A stretch of 64,000 nt of DNA from Filimonas effusa. GTDB lineage: Bacteria > Bacteroidota > Bacteroidia > Chitinophagales > Chitinophagaceae. The notes beneath the pieces are model-generated. The model was not told the origin of the DNA. It worked only from the letters and a program-made list of their open reading frames with translations, and ran no database searches. The translations under genes were made by a program, and so were the position numbers. How positions within the stretch are numbered: position 1 is the stretch's first letter; the number at the start of each line of letters is the position of its first letter. Of this stretch, positions 1-8,364 are shown in pieces. The stretch spans positions 2,666,001 to 2,730,000 of the forward strand of contig NZ_SDHZ01000001.1 in the NCBI RefSeq assembly GCF_004118675.1. The letters are read 5' to 3'.

Positions 1-1118
1 TCGGAGATATCCTTGAAGATTTTAGTGGTAAGCTGTTTGGCTTCCATGCCTTCAAAGGCAATCATATTCTTTTGTAAGTAGGAATGCCATCCCAGTACGC
101 CGAGGCCCAGTGCGCGGTGACGTTTTGCAAACTTGTTGGCGCTGGCCAGGTAGTAGTTGCCTTCTGTTTTTACGATGAACTCCTGTAATACCGCGTCGAG
201 GAAGAAAGTAGCCAGTTTCACGGCATCGGTATCTTTCCATTCGTCGTACAGTTCGAGGTTCATGGAAGAGAGGCAGCAGATAAACGATTCGTCTTCTGTT
301 GACGGCAATGCGATCTCGGAGCAGAGATTACTTGCATTGATCGTGAGGTTGAGGTCTTTATAAACCTGCGGTTTATTCCTGTTGATATTGTCGGTAAAGA
401 AGATATAGGGTAAACCTTTCTGCTGGCGGCTTTCGAGGACTTTAGCCCAGATCTGTCTTTTCTTCATATCGCCGTCGACCATATCCTGCATCCAGTAGTC
501 GGGTACGCATACGCCGTAGAACAGGTTCTGGATAGGATGGCCGATATCTTTGATGGAGAGGAATTCCTCGATATCGGAGTGGTCGATATCCATGTAGGCA
601 GCGAAGGCACCACGGCGCACGCCACCTTGAGAGATGGTATCCATAGCGGTATCGAAGAGGCGCATAAAGCTAACGGCGCCACTACTTTTACCGTTATCGG
701 TAACGGCGCTACCGCGTTCGCGCAGGGCTCCAAAATAAGCGGAGGTACCTCCTCCTATCTTGGTTTGCATGATCACTTCACCCAGTTTATGGGTGATCCC
801 TTCTATATTATCAGGAACGTGTACGTTAAAGCAGGAAATAGGTAATCCACGTTCTGTGCCCATGTTGGCCCAGATGGGAGAACTCAGGCTCATCCATCCT
901 CTTTCGATCATTTCCTGGAAAGCCTCTTTCAGTTCAGGTTTGTACAAGCGCTGTGCAGCGGCGGTACAAATTCTGTCGATAGCACCTTCCACAGTTTCTC
1001 CTTTCAGCAGGTAACCTCTGTTGAGGATCTGCTCACTCTCTGTATTTTTCCACCACAGCTTCTCGTGTTCGTACGTGTCTTGTACCCCCGGAAGCTGATC
1101 TAACACGGGTATTTCCAT
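1..1118 (-). CDS. nrdA: Ribonucleoside-diphosphate reductase, alpha subunit (partial, 3' end beyond window)
   Basis: Large catalytic subunit of class I ribonucleotide reductase, which makes deoxyribonucleotides from ribonucleoside diphosphates. The frame is open from ATG at 1118 to the window edge, about 372 residues. Visible landmarks match the family: the first redox cysteine in PISCFNVYVPD, the glycine-rich QTKIGGGTSAYFG, SQGGVRRGAFAAYMDIDHSDIEEF, and the active-site NLCSEIALP followed by FICCLSSMNLE (counterparts of E. coli Cys439/Glu441 and Cys462). It lies 43 bases downstream of nrdB on the same strand, so the two are almost certainly co-transcribed. The protein begins directly with the catalytic core and shows no N-terminal ATP-cone. 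The C-terminal redox cysteines and the radical-transfer tyrosines lie outside the window. Confidence 0.95.
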   Translation of the reverse strand, partial: MEIPVLDQLPGVQDTYEHEKLWWKNTESEQILNRGYLLKGETVEGAIDRICTAAAQRLYKPELKEAFQEMIERGWMSLSSPIWANMGTERGLPISCFNVHVPDNIEGITHKLGEVIMQTKIGGGTSAYFGALRERGSAVTDNGKSSGAVSFMRLFDTAMDTISQGGVRRGAFAAYMDIDHSDIEEFLSIKDIGHPIQNLFYGVCVPDYWMQDMVDGDMKKRQIWAKVLESRQQKGLPYIFFTDNINRNKPQVYKDLNLTINASNLCSEIALPSTEDESFICCLSSMNLELYDEWKDTDAVKLATFFLDAVLQEFIVKTEGNYYLASANKFAKRHRALGLGVLGWHSYLQKNMIAFEGMEAKQLTTKIFKDIS

Positions 1119-1161
1119 AACAATAGCTTTATCACTTAAAAAATCAGATTTCTATCAATAT

Positions 1162-2136
1162 CTAAAACAGGTCGAGGGCTGAAATGCTTTTATCATGTTT
1201 GGTATACTCGACCGGTCTTTTCGCGAAGAAGTCGTCCAGGCTATTGGCGAAGACTTCTTCTTCGAACCATAACATGGGTTTATTTTCTTCGGTTGTGATG
1301 TTGAACAGCGCGGGCATATTGATTTTGCGCAGGCTGTCGTCTGCCCTGTACTTCATGAAGTTGAGCAGGTCTTTCCGGTCGATGATGTCGATATCCCCTT
1401 CGCTGAAGATCCAGTCGATGATCCTGCTTTCTATTTCAATGGAAGTTTTCACCAGGCTGCTGATTTTAGCGTTGGTTTCTTCATTGAAGAGATGTGGTTC
1501 TTCTTCTCTTATTTTGTTGATAAGATAGATACCTGCGTTGGCATGGATCTGTTCATCGACGGAAGTCCAGGCAATAATATTGCTCACATTTTTCATCAGT
1601 CCCTTGAAGCGGGTGAAAGATAAAATAATGGCGAACTGGCTGAAGAGGCTTACGTTTTCTATTAAAATAGAGAACAGGATGAGGGATATGGTATATTCCT
1701 GTTTATCGTCTGATTTTGCGTTGCTGAGTGCGCTGGACAGATAGTCGATACGTTCTTTGATAACAGGAATAGAGAGTAGTTTTTCGAATTCGTTGTTATA
1801 TCCCAGCACTTCGAGCAGGCGGGAGTATGCTTCGGAGTGGCGGAATTCGCATTCGGCGAAGGTGGAACCGAGGCCGTTGAGTTCGGGTTTGGGGAGGTGG
1901 TTGTAGAGGTTACCCCAGAACGATTTCACGGCCACTTCTATCTGGGCGATAGCCAGCAGGCTGTTTTTAACAGCATTTCTTTCTGCGGGGCTGAGATGGG
2001 AATGAAAATCCTGTGTATCTGCTGTAAAATCTACTTCAGAATGCACCCAGAACGATTTATTGATCGCCTCAGTGAACTGTAACACTTCAGGATACTCAAA
2101 CGGCTTATACTGCACCCGCTTATCAAAAATGCCCAT
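1162..2136 (-). CDS. nrdB: Ribonucleoside-diphosphate reductase, beta subunit
   Basis: Radical-generating small subunit of class I ribonucleotide reductase, partner of the NrdA encoded just downstream. It has 324 residues. The di-metal site is recognisable: Glu97-Phe-Arg-His100 with a tyrosine four residues on (Tyr104, the expected tyrosyl-radical position), Glu160 in ILIENVSLF, and Glu195/His198 in DEQIHA. The ligand equivalent to E. coli Asp84 appears to be Glu67 (by spacing to Glu97). There is no ATP-cone at the N-terminus, unlike some NrdB proteins of Flavobacteriia. The start ATG at 2136 gives the normal family N-terminus. I see no clear TAnnTTTG promoter in the roughly 190 bases upstream. 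Confidence 0.95.
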   Translation of the reverse strand: MGIFDKRVQYKPFEYPEVLQFTEAINKSFWVHSEVDFTADTQDFHSHLSPAERNAVKNSLLAIAQIEVAVKSFWGNLYNHLPKPELNGLGSTFAECEFRHSEAYSRLLEVLGYNNEFEKLLSIPVIKERIDYLSSALSNAKSDDKQEYTISLILFSILIENVSLFSQFAIILSFTRFKGLMKNVSNIIAWTSVDEQIHANAGIYLINKIREEEPHLFNEETNAKISSLVKTSIEIESRIIDWIFSEGDIDIIDRKDLLNFMKYRADDSLRKINMPALFNITTEENKPMLWFEEEVFANSLDDFFAKRPVEYTKHDKSISALDLF

Positions 2137-2328
2137 AATCTACTTGTTTAAAAGGTTAACCCGGATTCACACACTTGGTACGTGCCTGACTGTCGTTTTC
2201 ACCGGAACAGAATACAAAAATGAAAAACACTGCGTTCTTTTCAAGAAGAACAAATGCACAGCATGTGGAAAATAATAGTGAACAATTCGGAAACGCAGTT
2301 GGGGTGGACGTTCGGGCGAATAACGGGC

Positions 2329-2380
2329 GAAAAATAAAAATAAAGACAGGGCCTCTGATGGGTACAGCGACTCTGTCTTT
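2329..2380 (-). terminator. Probable terminator of the SWIB-domain gene
   Basis: Inverted repeat AAAGACAG (2342-2349) / CTGTCTTT (2373-2380). Read on the minus strand it is followed by a T-rich tract (complement of 2329-2341). It sits just past the stop codon of the SWIB gene and ahead of nrdB, so it probably insulates the two. Confidence 0.5.
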
Positions 2381-2419
2381 CATTTGGTTGCAGGCAAAAT
2401 GTTTTGCTAACGGTAAAGT

Positions 2420-2821
2420 TTAGCTAACGTGTTTGCTGACGATTTTAGCCAGGTCAAACATAGAGATCTGATCTTTACCGAACAATGGTTTCAGTTTTGC
2501 GTCGGCATTGATCATACGCTTGTTCACTTTATCCTGCAGATTATTTTTCTTGATATACTCCCAGATCTTTTTGATGACTTCTGTTCTTGGGAGGGGTTTA
2601 GGCCCTATTACTCCTGCGAGTGTAGCGCTGGGCGTAAGGGGAGCCATGAAGGCTGCGTTGGGTTTGCGGGCTGTTTTTTTAGCTACTTTTTTAGGTGCGG
2701 CTTTTTTCGCTACTTTTTTTGGAGCAGCTTTTTTAGCCACTTTCTTAGGTGCTGCCTTGGCAGCTTTTACTGCTTTTTTAGCCACTTTTTTAGGAGCAGC
2801 TTTTTTAATTGTTTTTGCCAT
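2420..2821 (-). CDS. SWIB/MDM2-domain protein with histone H1-like lysine/alanine tail
   Basis: A 133-residue basic protein in two parts. Residues 1-55 or so are a low-complexity tail built from AAPKKVAKK-type units, like histone H1 or the bacterial Hc1 tails. The C-terminal 75 residues (from about PLTPSATLAGVIG to the end) form a SWIB/MDM2 domain, with the signature PLPRTEVIKKIWEYIKKNNL and a final LFGKDQISMFDLAKIVSKH. SWIB domains mediate protein interactions in chromatin complexes of eukaryotes and are also found in chlamydiae and Bacteroidota, where their role is poorly known; DNA or nucleoid association is inferred from the tail. I chose ATG 2821 (MAKTIKKAAPKK) because the upstream in-frame ATG adds a hydrophobic, unrelated extension. 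Confidence 0.85.
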   Translation of the reverse strand: MAKTIKKAAPKKVAKKAVKAAKAAPKKVAKKAAPKKVAKKAAPKKVAKKTARKPNAAFMAPLTPSATLAGVIGPKPLPRTEVIKKIWEYIKKNNLQDKVNKRMINADAKLKPLFGKDQISMFDLAKIVSKHVS

Positions 2822-2964
2822 ACTGTAAGAATTTAATGGATATACACAAATTAAATAATTTACGTGGCATTCGTTCATTAGTTGCTCACATTCAATTCAC
2901 ATTCTGAGAGAGGAGAACTTAAGGTTCTCCAGGGGATGGGAAAAGCAACCTGTTTTATTCCGGT

Positions 2965-2996
2965 TTTGAGTTTGGAAGCGGGGTTTAATACTTTTG
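2965..2996 (+). promoter_or_regulatory. Bacteroidota-type promoter for the dehydrogenase gene
   Basis: TTTG at 2965-2968, 20-base spacer, then TACTTTTG at 2989-2996, matching the Bacteroidota consensus TTTG / TAnnTTTG. A transcript start near 3003 would leave a leader of about 14 bases before ATG 3017, which supports that start over the longer frame beginning at 2882. Confidence 0.65.
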
Positions 2997-3016
2997 GGAT
3001 CTTAAATATTACTACT

Positions 3017-3874
3017 ATGATAGCATTTTTAGGCATGGGGCTATTAGGTTCCAATTTCACGAAGGCTTTATTAAGAAAAGGTGAGCAGGTGCAGGTGTGG
3101 AACCGTACAGCTTCGAGGGCCAGCGCTCTTGAGCATTTTGGTGCCAAAGCTTATGCAGCGGTTGCGGATGCCGTAAAAGGCGTTAGCCGCATTCATGTAA
3201 CGTTGAAAGACGATGCATCGGTAAACGAAGTGCTGGAGCAGGCGTTGCCCGGGCTGGCGCCGGGTGCTGTTATCATAGATCATACCACCACTTCGAAAGA
3301 GGGCGCTATTGCCAGAACACAGGCGTGGGCAGCACGTGGTTACACTTATTTTCATGTACCTGTATTTATGGGACCTGCCAATGCGCTGGAGGGTACCGGT
3401 TATATGCTGGTATCGGGCGATCAGTCGCTTATAGCCAGTTGGGAACCTGTATTGGCCGGGATGACGGGCAAGGTCATCAATTTTGGCCCTGAAACAGGCA
3501 GGGCGGCAGCGGTGAAACTCATTGGCAATAATTTTCTCGTAGCTTTTACTGCGGGCATTGCCGATACACTTGGGCTGGCCAAATCGTTAGATGTGCCGTT
3601 AGCGGATATCAATACATTATTTGACTCCTGGAATCCGGGCGCTATGCTGCCTGCCAGGTTAAAGCGAATGACCAGCGGCGATTACAGTCAGCCTTCATGG
3701 GAGCTGAATATGGCACGTAAGGATACGCAGTTGTTCCTGGATGCGGCGGCCAGGGCCAATGTGCCCTTGGTAGTGATACCTGCCATTGCTGCAGAAATGG
3801 ATCGCTGGATCGCCAAAGGGCATGGTGGTGAAGACTGGGTGGTGATAGGGAAAGACAATCTTCCTACTACCTAA
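3017..3874 (+). CDS. NAD(P)-dependent 3-hydroxyisobutyrate / 6-phosphogluconate dehydrogenase-family oxidoreductase
   Basis: Beta-hydroxyacid dehydrogenase family enzyme of 285 residues. The N-terminus MIAFLGMGLLGSNF is the Rossmann nucleotide-binding loop (GxGxxG). The mid-region VPVFMGPANALEGT corresponds to the substrate-binding segment, and GRAAAVKLIGNNF carries the conserved catalytic lysine and downstream asparagine of the GxxxKxxxN motif. The C-terminal half is the all-helical dimerisation domain. The substrate cannot be told from sequence; 3-hydroxyisobutyrate, tartronate semialdehyde, glyoxylate or succinic semialdehyde are all possible for the family. It stands alone with its own promoter and is followed by the MutS-like gene 55 bases later on the same strand. 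The start is set by homology and by the promoter at 2965-2996. Confidence 0.85.
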   Translation: MIAFLGMGLLGSNFTKALLRKGEQVQVWNRTASRASALEHFGAKAYAAVADAVKGVSRIHVTLKDDASVNEVLEQALPGLAPGAVIIDHTTTSKEGAIARTQAWAARGYTYFHVPVFMGPANALEGTGYMLVSGDQSLIASWEPVLAGMTGKVINFGPETGRAAAVKLIGNNFLVAFTAGIADTLGLAKSLDVPLADINTLFDSWNPGAMLPARLKRMTSGDYSQPSWELNMARKDTQLFLDAAARANVPLVVIPAIAAEMDRWIAKGHGGEDWVVIGKDNLPTT

Positions 3875-3929
3875 CCGCCAGTAAAAAAAACGTGTTTATT
3901 TCAAAGCAGGCTGCTTAGCTTCGACCTCT

Positions 3930-5744
3930 ATGACAACAAACGCGTTATCTCCCTTACAATGGTATCAGCAGCAGCTGGAACAGGCCAATACGGCCCTACA
4001 CCGCTTATTACAACGTAAAAGCCGTCTTGGCTGGATCCGCCTGTTCTGCCTGCTTGTTCCTGTTGCGCTGCTTTATATTTTAATACCGGGGCATGCGACT
4101 GCTGTTATATTCGTTGTGATAGCGGGCATTTCCGTGTTCCTGTATGTAGTATCGCAGGATATGAATAACAGCCGCCGGATAGAATATACCCAGCGGGATA
4201 TTGCTTTACTGCAAAGCGAGCTATCGGTTCTTAATCATGAATACAGTCATCTTGACGATGGCAAGCGGTTTGAGCCGGCGGTACATCCCTATGCAGGCGA
4301 TATAGATGTTTTTGGCGCTCATTCGCTGTACCAGTACATCAACCGCTGTGAATCGGAGCAGGGCAAACAGCTGCTGGCGCATCATTTCCTGCAACCGTTG
4401 CCGGCGGAACAGGTCATTGCCAACCAGGAAGCGGTACGTGAGCTGGCGCAGCAACCGGACTGGCGGCTGGCGTTACAGAATTATGGCAAGAGTGCGCAAA
4501 TAAGCCTGGTCACCCAGCAACGTGTGCAGCAGTGGCTGAACACTTCCGACATGCTGTTCAAGCGGAAAACATGGAAGTATATTATACAGCTTTACCCGCT
4601 GGTGCCTTTTGCCTGTGTGGGCTTATACCTTGCCGGCCAGCTTTCCTTCACCTTACTTACCTACTGTTTATTTATCCTGTTCATCATTTCATCGGCCTAT
4701 ACCAAAAAGATCAACGGTATTTACAGTTATATTTCGCGTATCGTGCCCGAGATCAGCGTACTGCAATTGCAGCTGCAGCATGTAGAGCAGCCTGCGTGGA
4801 AGGCCGGTGCACTGAAGGATATTCAATCTTCTTCGAAAGTAAGCGGACAGCCTGCTTCGGGGGCTTTACTGGATCTAAAGCATATACTCAACCGGTTTGA
4901 TTTCCGGCTGAATGTGATGGTGATGCCTTTTCTCAATACATTTCTGTTATGGGATATACGCCAGGCTCATGCTTTACAGCAATGGAGGCAGAAGAACGAG
5001 GCAACTGTCATGGACTGGTTCGGCACCATCGCCAGGATAGAGGTATTACATACGCTGGCCACTTTACATTTTAACCAGCCTGCCTGGAGCTTTCCAACAC
5101 TCAGCGACCGTTATTTCACGTTTGAAGCGGAAGAGGCAGGTCATCCGCTGATCCCTGCGGAAAAGCGGGTCAACAACAGCTGTGCGATCGATGGCACCGG
5201 CCAGATCATGCTTATCACCGGATCGAATATGGCGGGGAAAAGCACCTTCCTGAGAAGTCTTGGTGTAAACACCGTTCTTAGCATGATGGGGGCACCGGTT
5301 TGCGCCAGCAAACTCAGCTTATCGCCTGTACACCTGATATCGAGTATGCGGATAGCTGATAACCTCGCAGAGAACACTTCTACTTTCTATGCCGAGTTAA
5401 AGAAGCTGCAACAAATTATTACAGAAGTAAACCAGCATGCGCGGGTATTTATACTGCTTGACGAGATCCTGAGGGGTACGAATTCACTGGACCGTCATAC
5501 CGGTTCAAAAGCCTTAATAGAACAGCTGATCAAAGAAAACGCCATAGCGGTAGTTGCCACGCATGATATAGCATTATCGAACCTGCAGCAAACACATCCT
5601 ACTTCGTTGCACAACTATCATTTTGATGTGCAGGTAGCCGGGGAAGATGATCTTTATTTCGATTATAAATTAAAAAGAGGCGTCTGCCAAAGCATGAACG
5701 CCTCTATATTAATGAAGAAGATTGGAATTAATATCACTACCTAA
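3930..5744 (+). CDS. Membrane-anchored MutS-family ATPase
   Basis: A 604-residue protein with a C-terminal MutS ATPase domain: Walker A GSNMAGKST (431-439), Walker B VFILLDEILRGTN (about 507-518) and the switch ATHD (543-546). Unlike canonical MutS it has no mismatch-recognition domain. The N-terminal half carries two hydrophobic pairs that look like membrane hairpins (about 36-75 and 221-256), with a soluble segment between them that resembles the MutS lever/core region. Proteins of this architecture occur widely in Bacteroidota and are usually annotated only as DNA mismatch repair protein MutS; their role is not established, and true mismatch repair is doubtful. Its 3' end overlaps the convergent rseP by 8 bases. 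Confidence 0.85.
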   Translation: MTTNALSPLQWYQQQLEQANTALHRLLQRKSRLGWIRLFCLLVPVALLYILIPGHATAVIFVVIAGISVFLYVVSQDMNNSRRIEYTQRDIALLQSELSVLNHEYSHLDDGKRFEPAVHPYAGDIDVFGAHSLYQYINRCESEQGKQLLAHHFLQPLPAEQVIANQEAVRELAQQPDWRLALQNYGKSAQISLVTQQRVQQWLNTSDMLFKRKTWKYIIQLYPLVPFACVGLYLAGQLSFTLLTYCLFILFIISSAYTKKINGIYSYISRIVPEISVLQLQLQHVEQPAWKAGALKDIQSSSKVSGQPASGALLDLKHILNRFDFRLNVMVMPFLNTFLLWDIRQAHALQQWRQKNEATVMDWFGTIARIEVLHTLATLHFNQPAWSFPTLSDRYFTFEAEEAGHPLIPAEKRVNNSCAIDGTGQIMLITGSNMAGKSTFLRSLGVNTVLSMMGAPVCASKLSLSPVHLISSMRIADNLAENTSTFYAELKKLQQIITEVNQHARVFILLDEILRGTNSLDRHTGSKALIEQLIKENAIAVVATHDIALSNLQQTHPTSLHNYHFDVQVAGEDDLYFDYKLKRGVCQSMNASILMKKIGINITT

Positions 5745-7086
5745 AAACGCGCCATACATCGAGCCCGAGCGCATAGGCCATTAATGCGAGCAGCAGCACC
5801 ATGCCCACCATTTGTGCGTATTCCATGAACTTTTCGCTGGGTTTACGGCCGCTGATCATTTCCACCAATGTAAAGAGAGCATGACCGCCATCCAATGCGG
5901 GGATGGGCAGGATGTTCATGAAGGCGAGGATGATAGAGAAGATAGCGGTGAGCGTCCAGAAGCTCTGCCAATCCCAGATACCGGGGAAGGCATTACCGAT
6001 ACTAAGCACGCTGCCTACAGAATCCTGTGCTGCGACTTCTCCGGTAAAGATCTTTTTGATACCTGTGATATACCTGCCCAGAGTTTCGAAGCATTTGCCA
6101 ATGCCTACAGGAACAGATTCTGCAAACGTATATTTGATCACTTCTGTGCCATAGATCTTATCAACGCCGCGGGGGTTAAAGCCTACGAGCGATTTTTTAT
6201 CGAGGTGAACGCCTACCTGTGCGGTATCGCCGGTAGCGCGAATTACTGTAAACGTAACATCTTTATCTGCGTAGTTCTTTTTCAGTTTTTCAAATTCGTG
6301 GAACCAGCGGAATGGCTGGCCATTCATGGCGATCATGGTATCCCCTTTCTGTAACGGGGCGTTACCGGTAAGCTTTACATTGGAAACAGAATCTACGATC
6401 ACGGGCATCAGGTAGGTGACAAAACCTTTCAGCTGGTTTTTATTCAGTTTTTTCGCGAAGCCTTTGGGAACGGGGAGATCGAGGCGCTGGCCTTCCCTTT
6501 GAACCGTTACCACTTTCGTTCCTTTAAGCGTAAGATCGATAGGAACTACATCAACCGTTTCGGGCGCTTTGCCGTCGAGCGCCAGAATTCTGTCGCCTGT
6601 TTTCAAGCCCATTTCGCGGCCGAGGGAGTCGGCATAAATGCCATAAGTAACCCTTTCAGCGGGGATATATTCTTTACCCCATACATAAGTAATAATTATA
6701 AAGAGTACGAGTGCGAGGATTACGTTCACGACCACACCTGCGATCATAATGATGAGACGCTGCCAGGCTGGTTTACTTCGGAACTCATAAGGTTTAGCGG
6801 GTTCTTTCATGGCTTCTTTGTCCATGCTTTCATCCATCATACCGGAGATCTTCACGTAACCTCCGAAAGGGATCCAGCCAATACCGTATTCGGTTTCACC
6901 CACTTTCTTTTTCCAGAGGCTGAACCAAGGGTTAAAGAAGAGGTAGAACTTTTCGACGCGGCATTTAAACCAGCGTGCTGTAAGGAAATGCCCCAGTTCG
7001 TGGAGCGTCACCAATATAGAGAATGAAAGAACAAACTGTAATGCTTTAATACCAACACTACTCCAAACTATTGCTGCTAATGCCAT
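5737..7086 (-). CDS. rseP: Site-2 (RseP-type) intramembrane zinc metalloprotease
   Basis: M50-family protease that cleaves transmembrane substrates within the membrane, typically anti-sigma factors in regulated intramembrane proteolysis. It has 449 residues. The first membrane helix carries the zinc motif HELGH (29-33), and the third metal ligand lies in NILPIPALDGGH (LDG at about 398-400). Between them are periplasmic PDZ-like segments (for example GLKTGDRILALDG and LQKGDTMIAMNG). ATG 7086 (MALAAIVWSS) was preferred to an upstream in-frame ATG because it begins right at the first helix, as in the family. It follows dxr by 74 bases on the same strand, a pairing common in bacteria, so a GH3-dxr-rseP operon is likely. 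Confidence 0.93.
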   Translation of the reverse strand: MALAAIVWSSVGIKALQFVLSFSILVTLHELGHFLTARWFKCRVEKFYLFFNPWFSLWKKKVGETEYGIGWIPFGGYVKISGMMDESMDKEAMKEPAKPYEFRSKPAWQRLIIMIAGVVVNVILALVLFIIITYVWGKEYIPAERVTYGIYADSLGREMGLKTGDRILALDGKAPETVDVVPIDLTLKGTKVVTVQREGQRLDLPVPKGFAKKLNKNQLKGFVTYLMPVIVDSVSNVKLTGNAPLQKGDTMIAMNGQPFRWFHEFEKLKKNYADKDVTFTVIRATGDTAQVGVHLDKKSLVGFNPRGVDKIYGTEVIKYTFAESVPVGIGKCFETLGRYITGIKKIFTGEVAAQDSVGSVLSIGNAFPGIWDWQSFWTLTAIFSIILAFMNILPIPALDGGHALFTLVEMISGRKPSEKFMEYAQMVGMVLLLALMAYALGLDVWRVFR

Positions 7087-7160
7087 AATATTCCTTTCTC
7101 CGGAAAGGTTTTGGTTAGAAAAATAAATAATGATACCTGTACAATGATACAAAAAGGGAT

Positions 7161-8315
7161 TTACATCTGGATCAGGGATGCCGCGAAATTGCGGGCCTCT
7201 CCGTCGGTTTCGTAATACTCTTCGAGTGTCGGATGCGCTATAAAAGGTATTTTATCCATGGTGCGTTCGACCATTTCGGTCATATCGAGGAAACCTATCC
7301 TGTTACGGAGGAAGGCAAAAACGGCAATTTCATTTGCGGCGTTGAGCACGCAGGGCATGTTGCCTCCTTTGTGAAGTGCTGTGATTGCGAGGGACAGATT
7401 TCTGAAAGTTTTAACATCGGGTTCCTCGAAAGTGAGGGTAGCCGGTCTGCGAAAGTCCCAGCGCGGGAATTTATTGGGAATACGGTTAGGGAAGGCCATG
7501 GCATACTGGATGGGCAGTTTCATATCGGGTAAACCCATCTGTGCTTTAATGCTACCGTCTTCGAACTGCACCATACTATGAATAATACTTTGTGGATGTA
7601 CCATCACCTGAATTTGATCGGGCTGCAGGTTAAACAACCATTTGGCTTCGATCATTTCGAGGCCTTTATTCATAAGGGTGGCGGAGTCGATGCTAATTTT
7701 GGCGCCCATGCTCCAGTTAGGATGCTGCAGGGCGTGGTCGCGTTTTACGTTTACGAGGAAATTAGGTTTTTTGCCCAGGAAAGGGCCGCCGCTGGCTGTG
7801 AGGATGATCTTTTCTATTTTATTCCTGCCCTCTCCTACCAGGCACTGGAAGATGGCGGAGTGTTCGCTGTCGACCGGAATGAGCGGCACCCTTTTTTCCA
7901 TCGCCTTTTGCATCACGATATCACCTGCTACCACCAGGATCTCCTTATTGGCGATGGCGACGGGTTTACTGAATTCGAGGGCGGTAAGCGTGGGTCGCAG
8001 ACCTGCGTAGCCTACTATGGCGGCGAGCATGAGGTCGTAACAATCCATAGCGGCCACTTCGTCGAGCGCCTTTTGTCCGGCAAAGACCTTTACATCGGTA
8101 GCAGCCAGGGCTTCTTTGACCTTTGCATATTTCGTTTCATCTACAATCACCACCACATTGGGATTGAATTGCAGCGCTTGTTTGATCAGGAGTTCTTCAT
8201 TGGTATGCGCTGTCAATACTTCAGCGGAGAACTTATCGGGGTTGGCTGCTATCACCTGTAAGGCTTGTGTGCCGATAGATCCGGTTGAACCGAATATAGC
8301 AATACGTTTACTCAT
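7161..8315 (-). CDS. dxr: 1-deoxy-D-xylulose 5-phosphate reductoisomerase
   Basis: Second enzyme of the methylerythritol phosphate pathway of isoprenoid synthesis: it converts 1-deoxy-D-xylulose 5-phosphate to 2-C-methyl-D-erythritol 4-phosphate using NADPH and a divalent metal. It has 384 residues, the usual length. The N-terminal GSTGSIGTQAL is the NADPH loop; PVDSEHSAIFQCL holds metal and substrate ligands; TASGGPF and the helical C-terminal domain are also typical. It is cytosolic. It lies between the GH3 gene (49 bases upstream) and rseP on the minus strand. Confidence 0.97.
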   Translation of the reverse strand: MSKRIAIFGSTGSIGTQALQVIAANPDKFSAEVLTAHTNEELLIKQALQFNPNVVVIVDETKYAKVKEALAATDVKVFAGQKALDEVAAMDCYDLMLAAIVGYAGLRPTLTALEFSKPVAIANKEILVVAGDIVMQKAMEKRVPLIPVDSEHSAIFQCLVGEGRNKIEKIILTASGGPFLGKKPNFLVNVKRDHALQHPNWSMGAKISIDSATLMNKGLEMIEAKWLFNLQPDQIQVMVHPQSIIHSMVQFEDGSIKAQMGLPDMKLPIQYAMAFPNRIPNKFPRWDFRRPATLTFEEPDVKTFRNLSLAITALHKGGNMPCVLNAANEIAVFAFLRNRIGFLDMTEMVERTMDKIPFIAHPTLEEYYETDGEARNFAASLIQM

Positions 8316-8364
8316 TTTATAGTTACCTCTTAAAGAAGTTGTTTATGATTTATGAATAAGGGGT

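Noticed and set aside
2156-2423. Small frames on both strands in the nrdB-SWIB spacer
   Set aside because: They overlap a likely terminator and each other, and lack any protein-like features.
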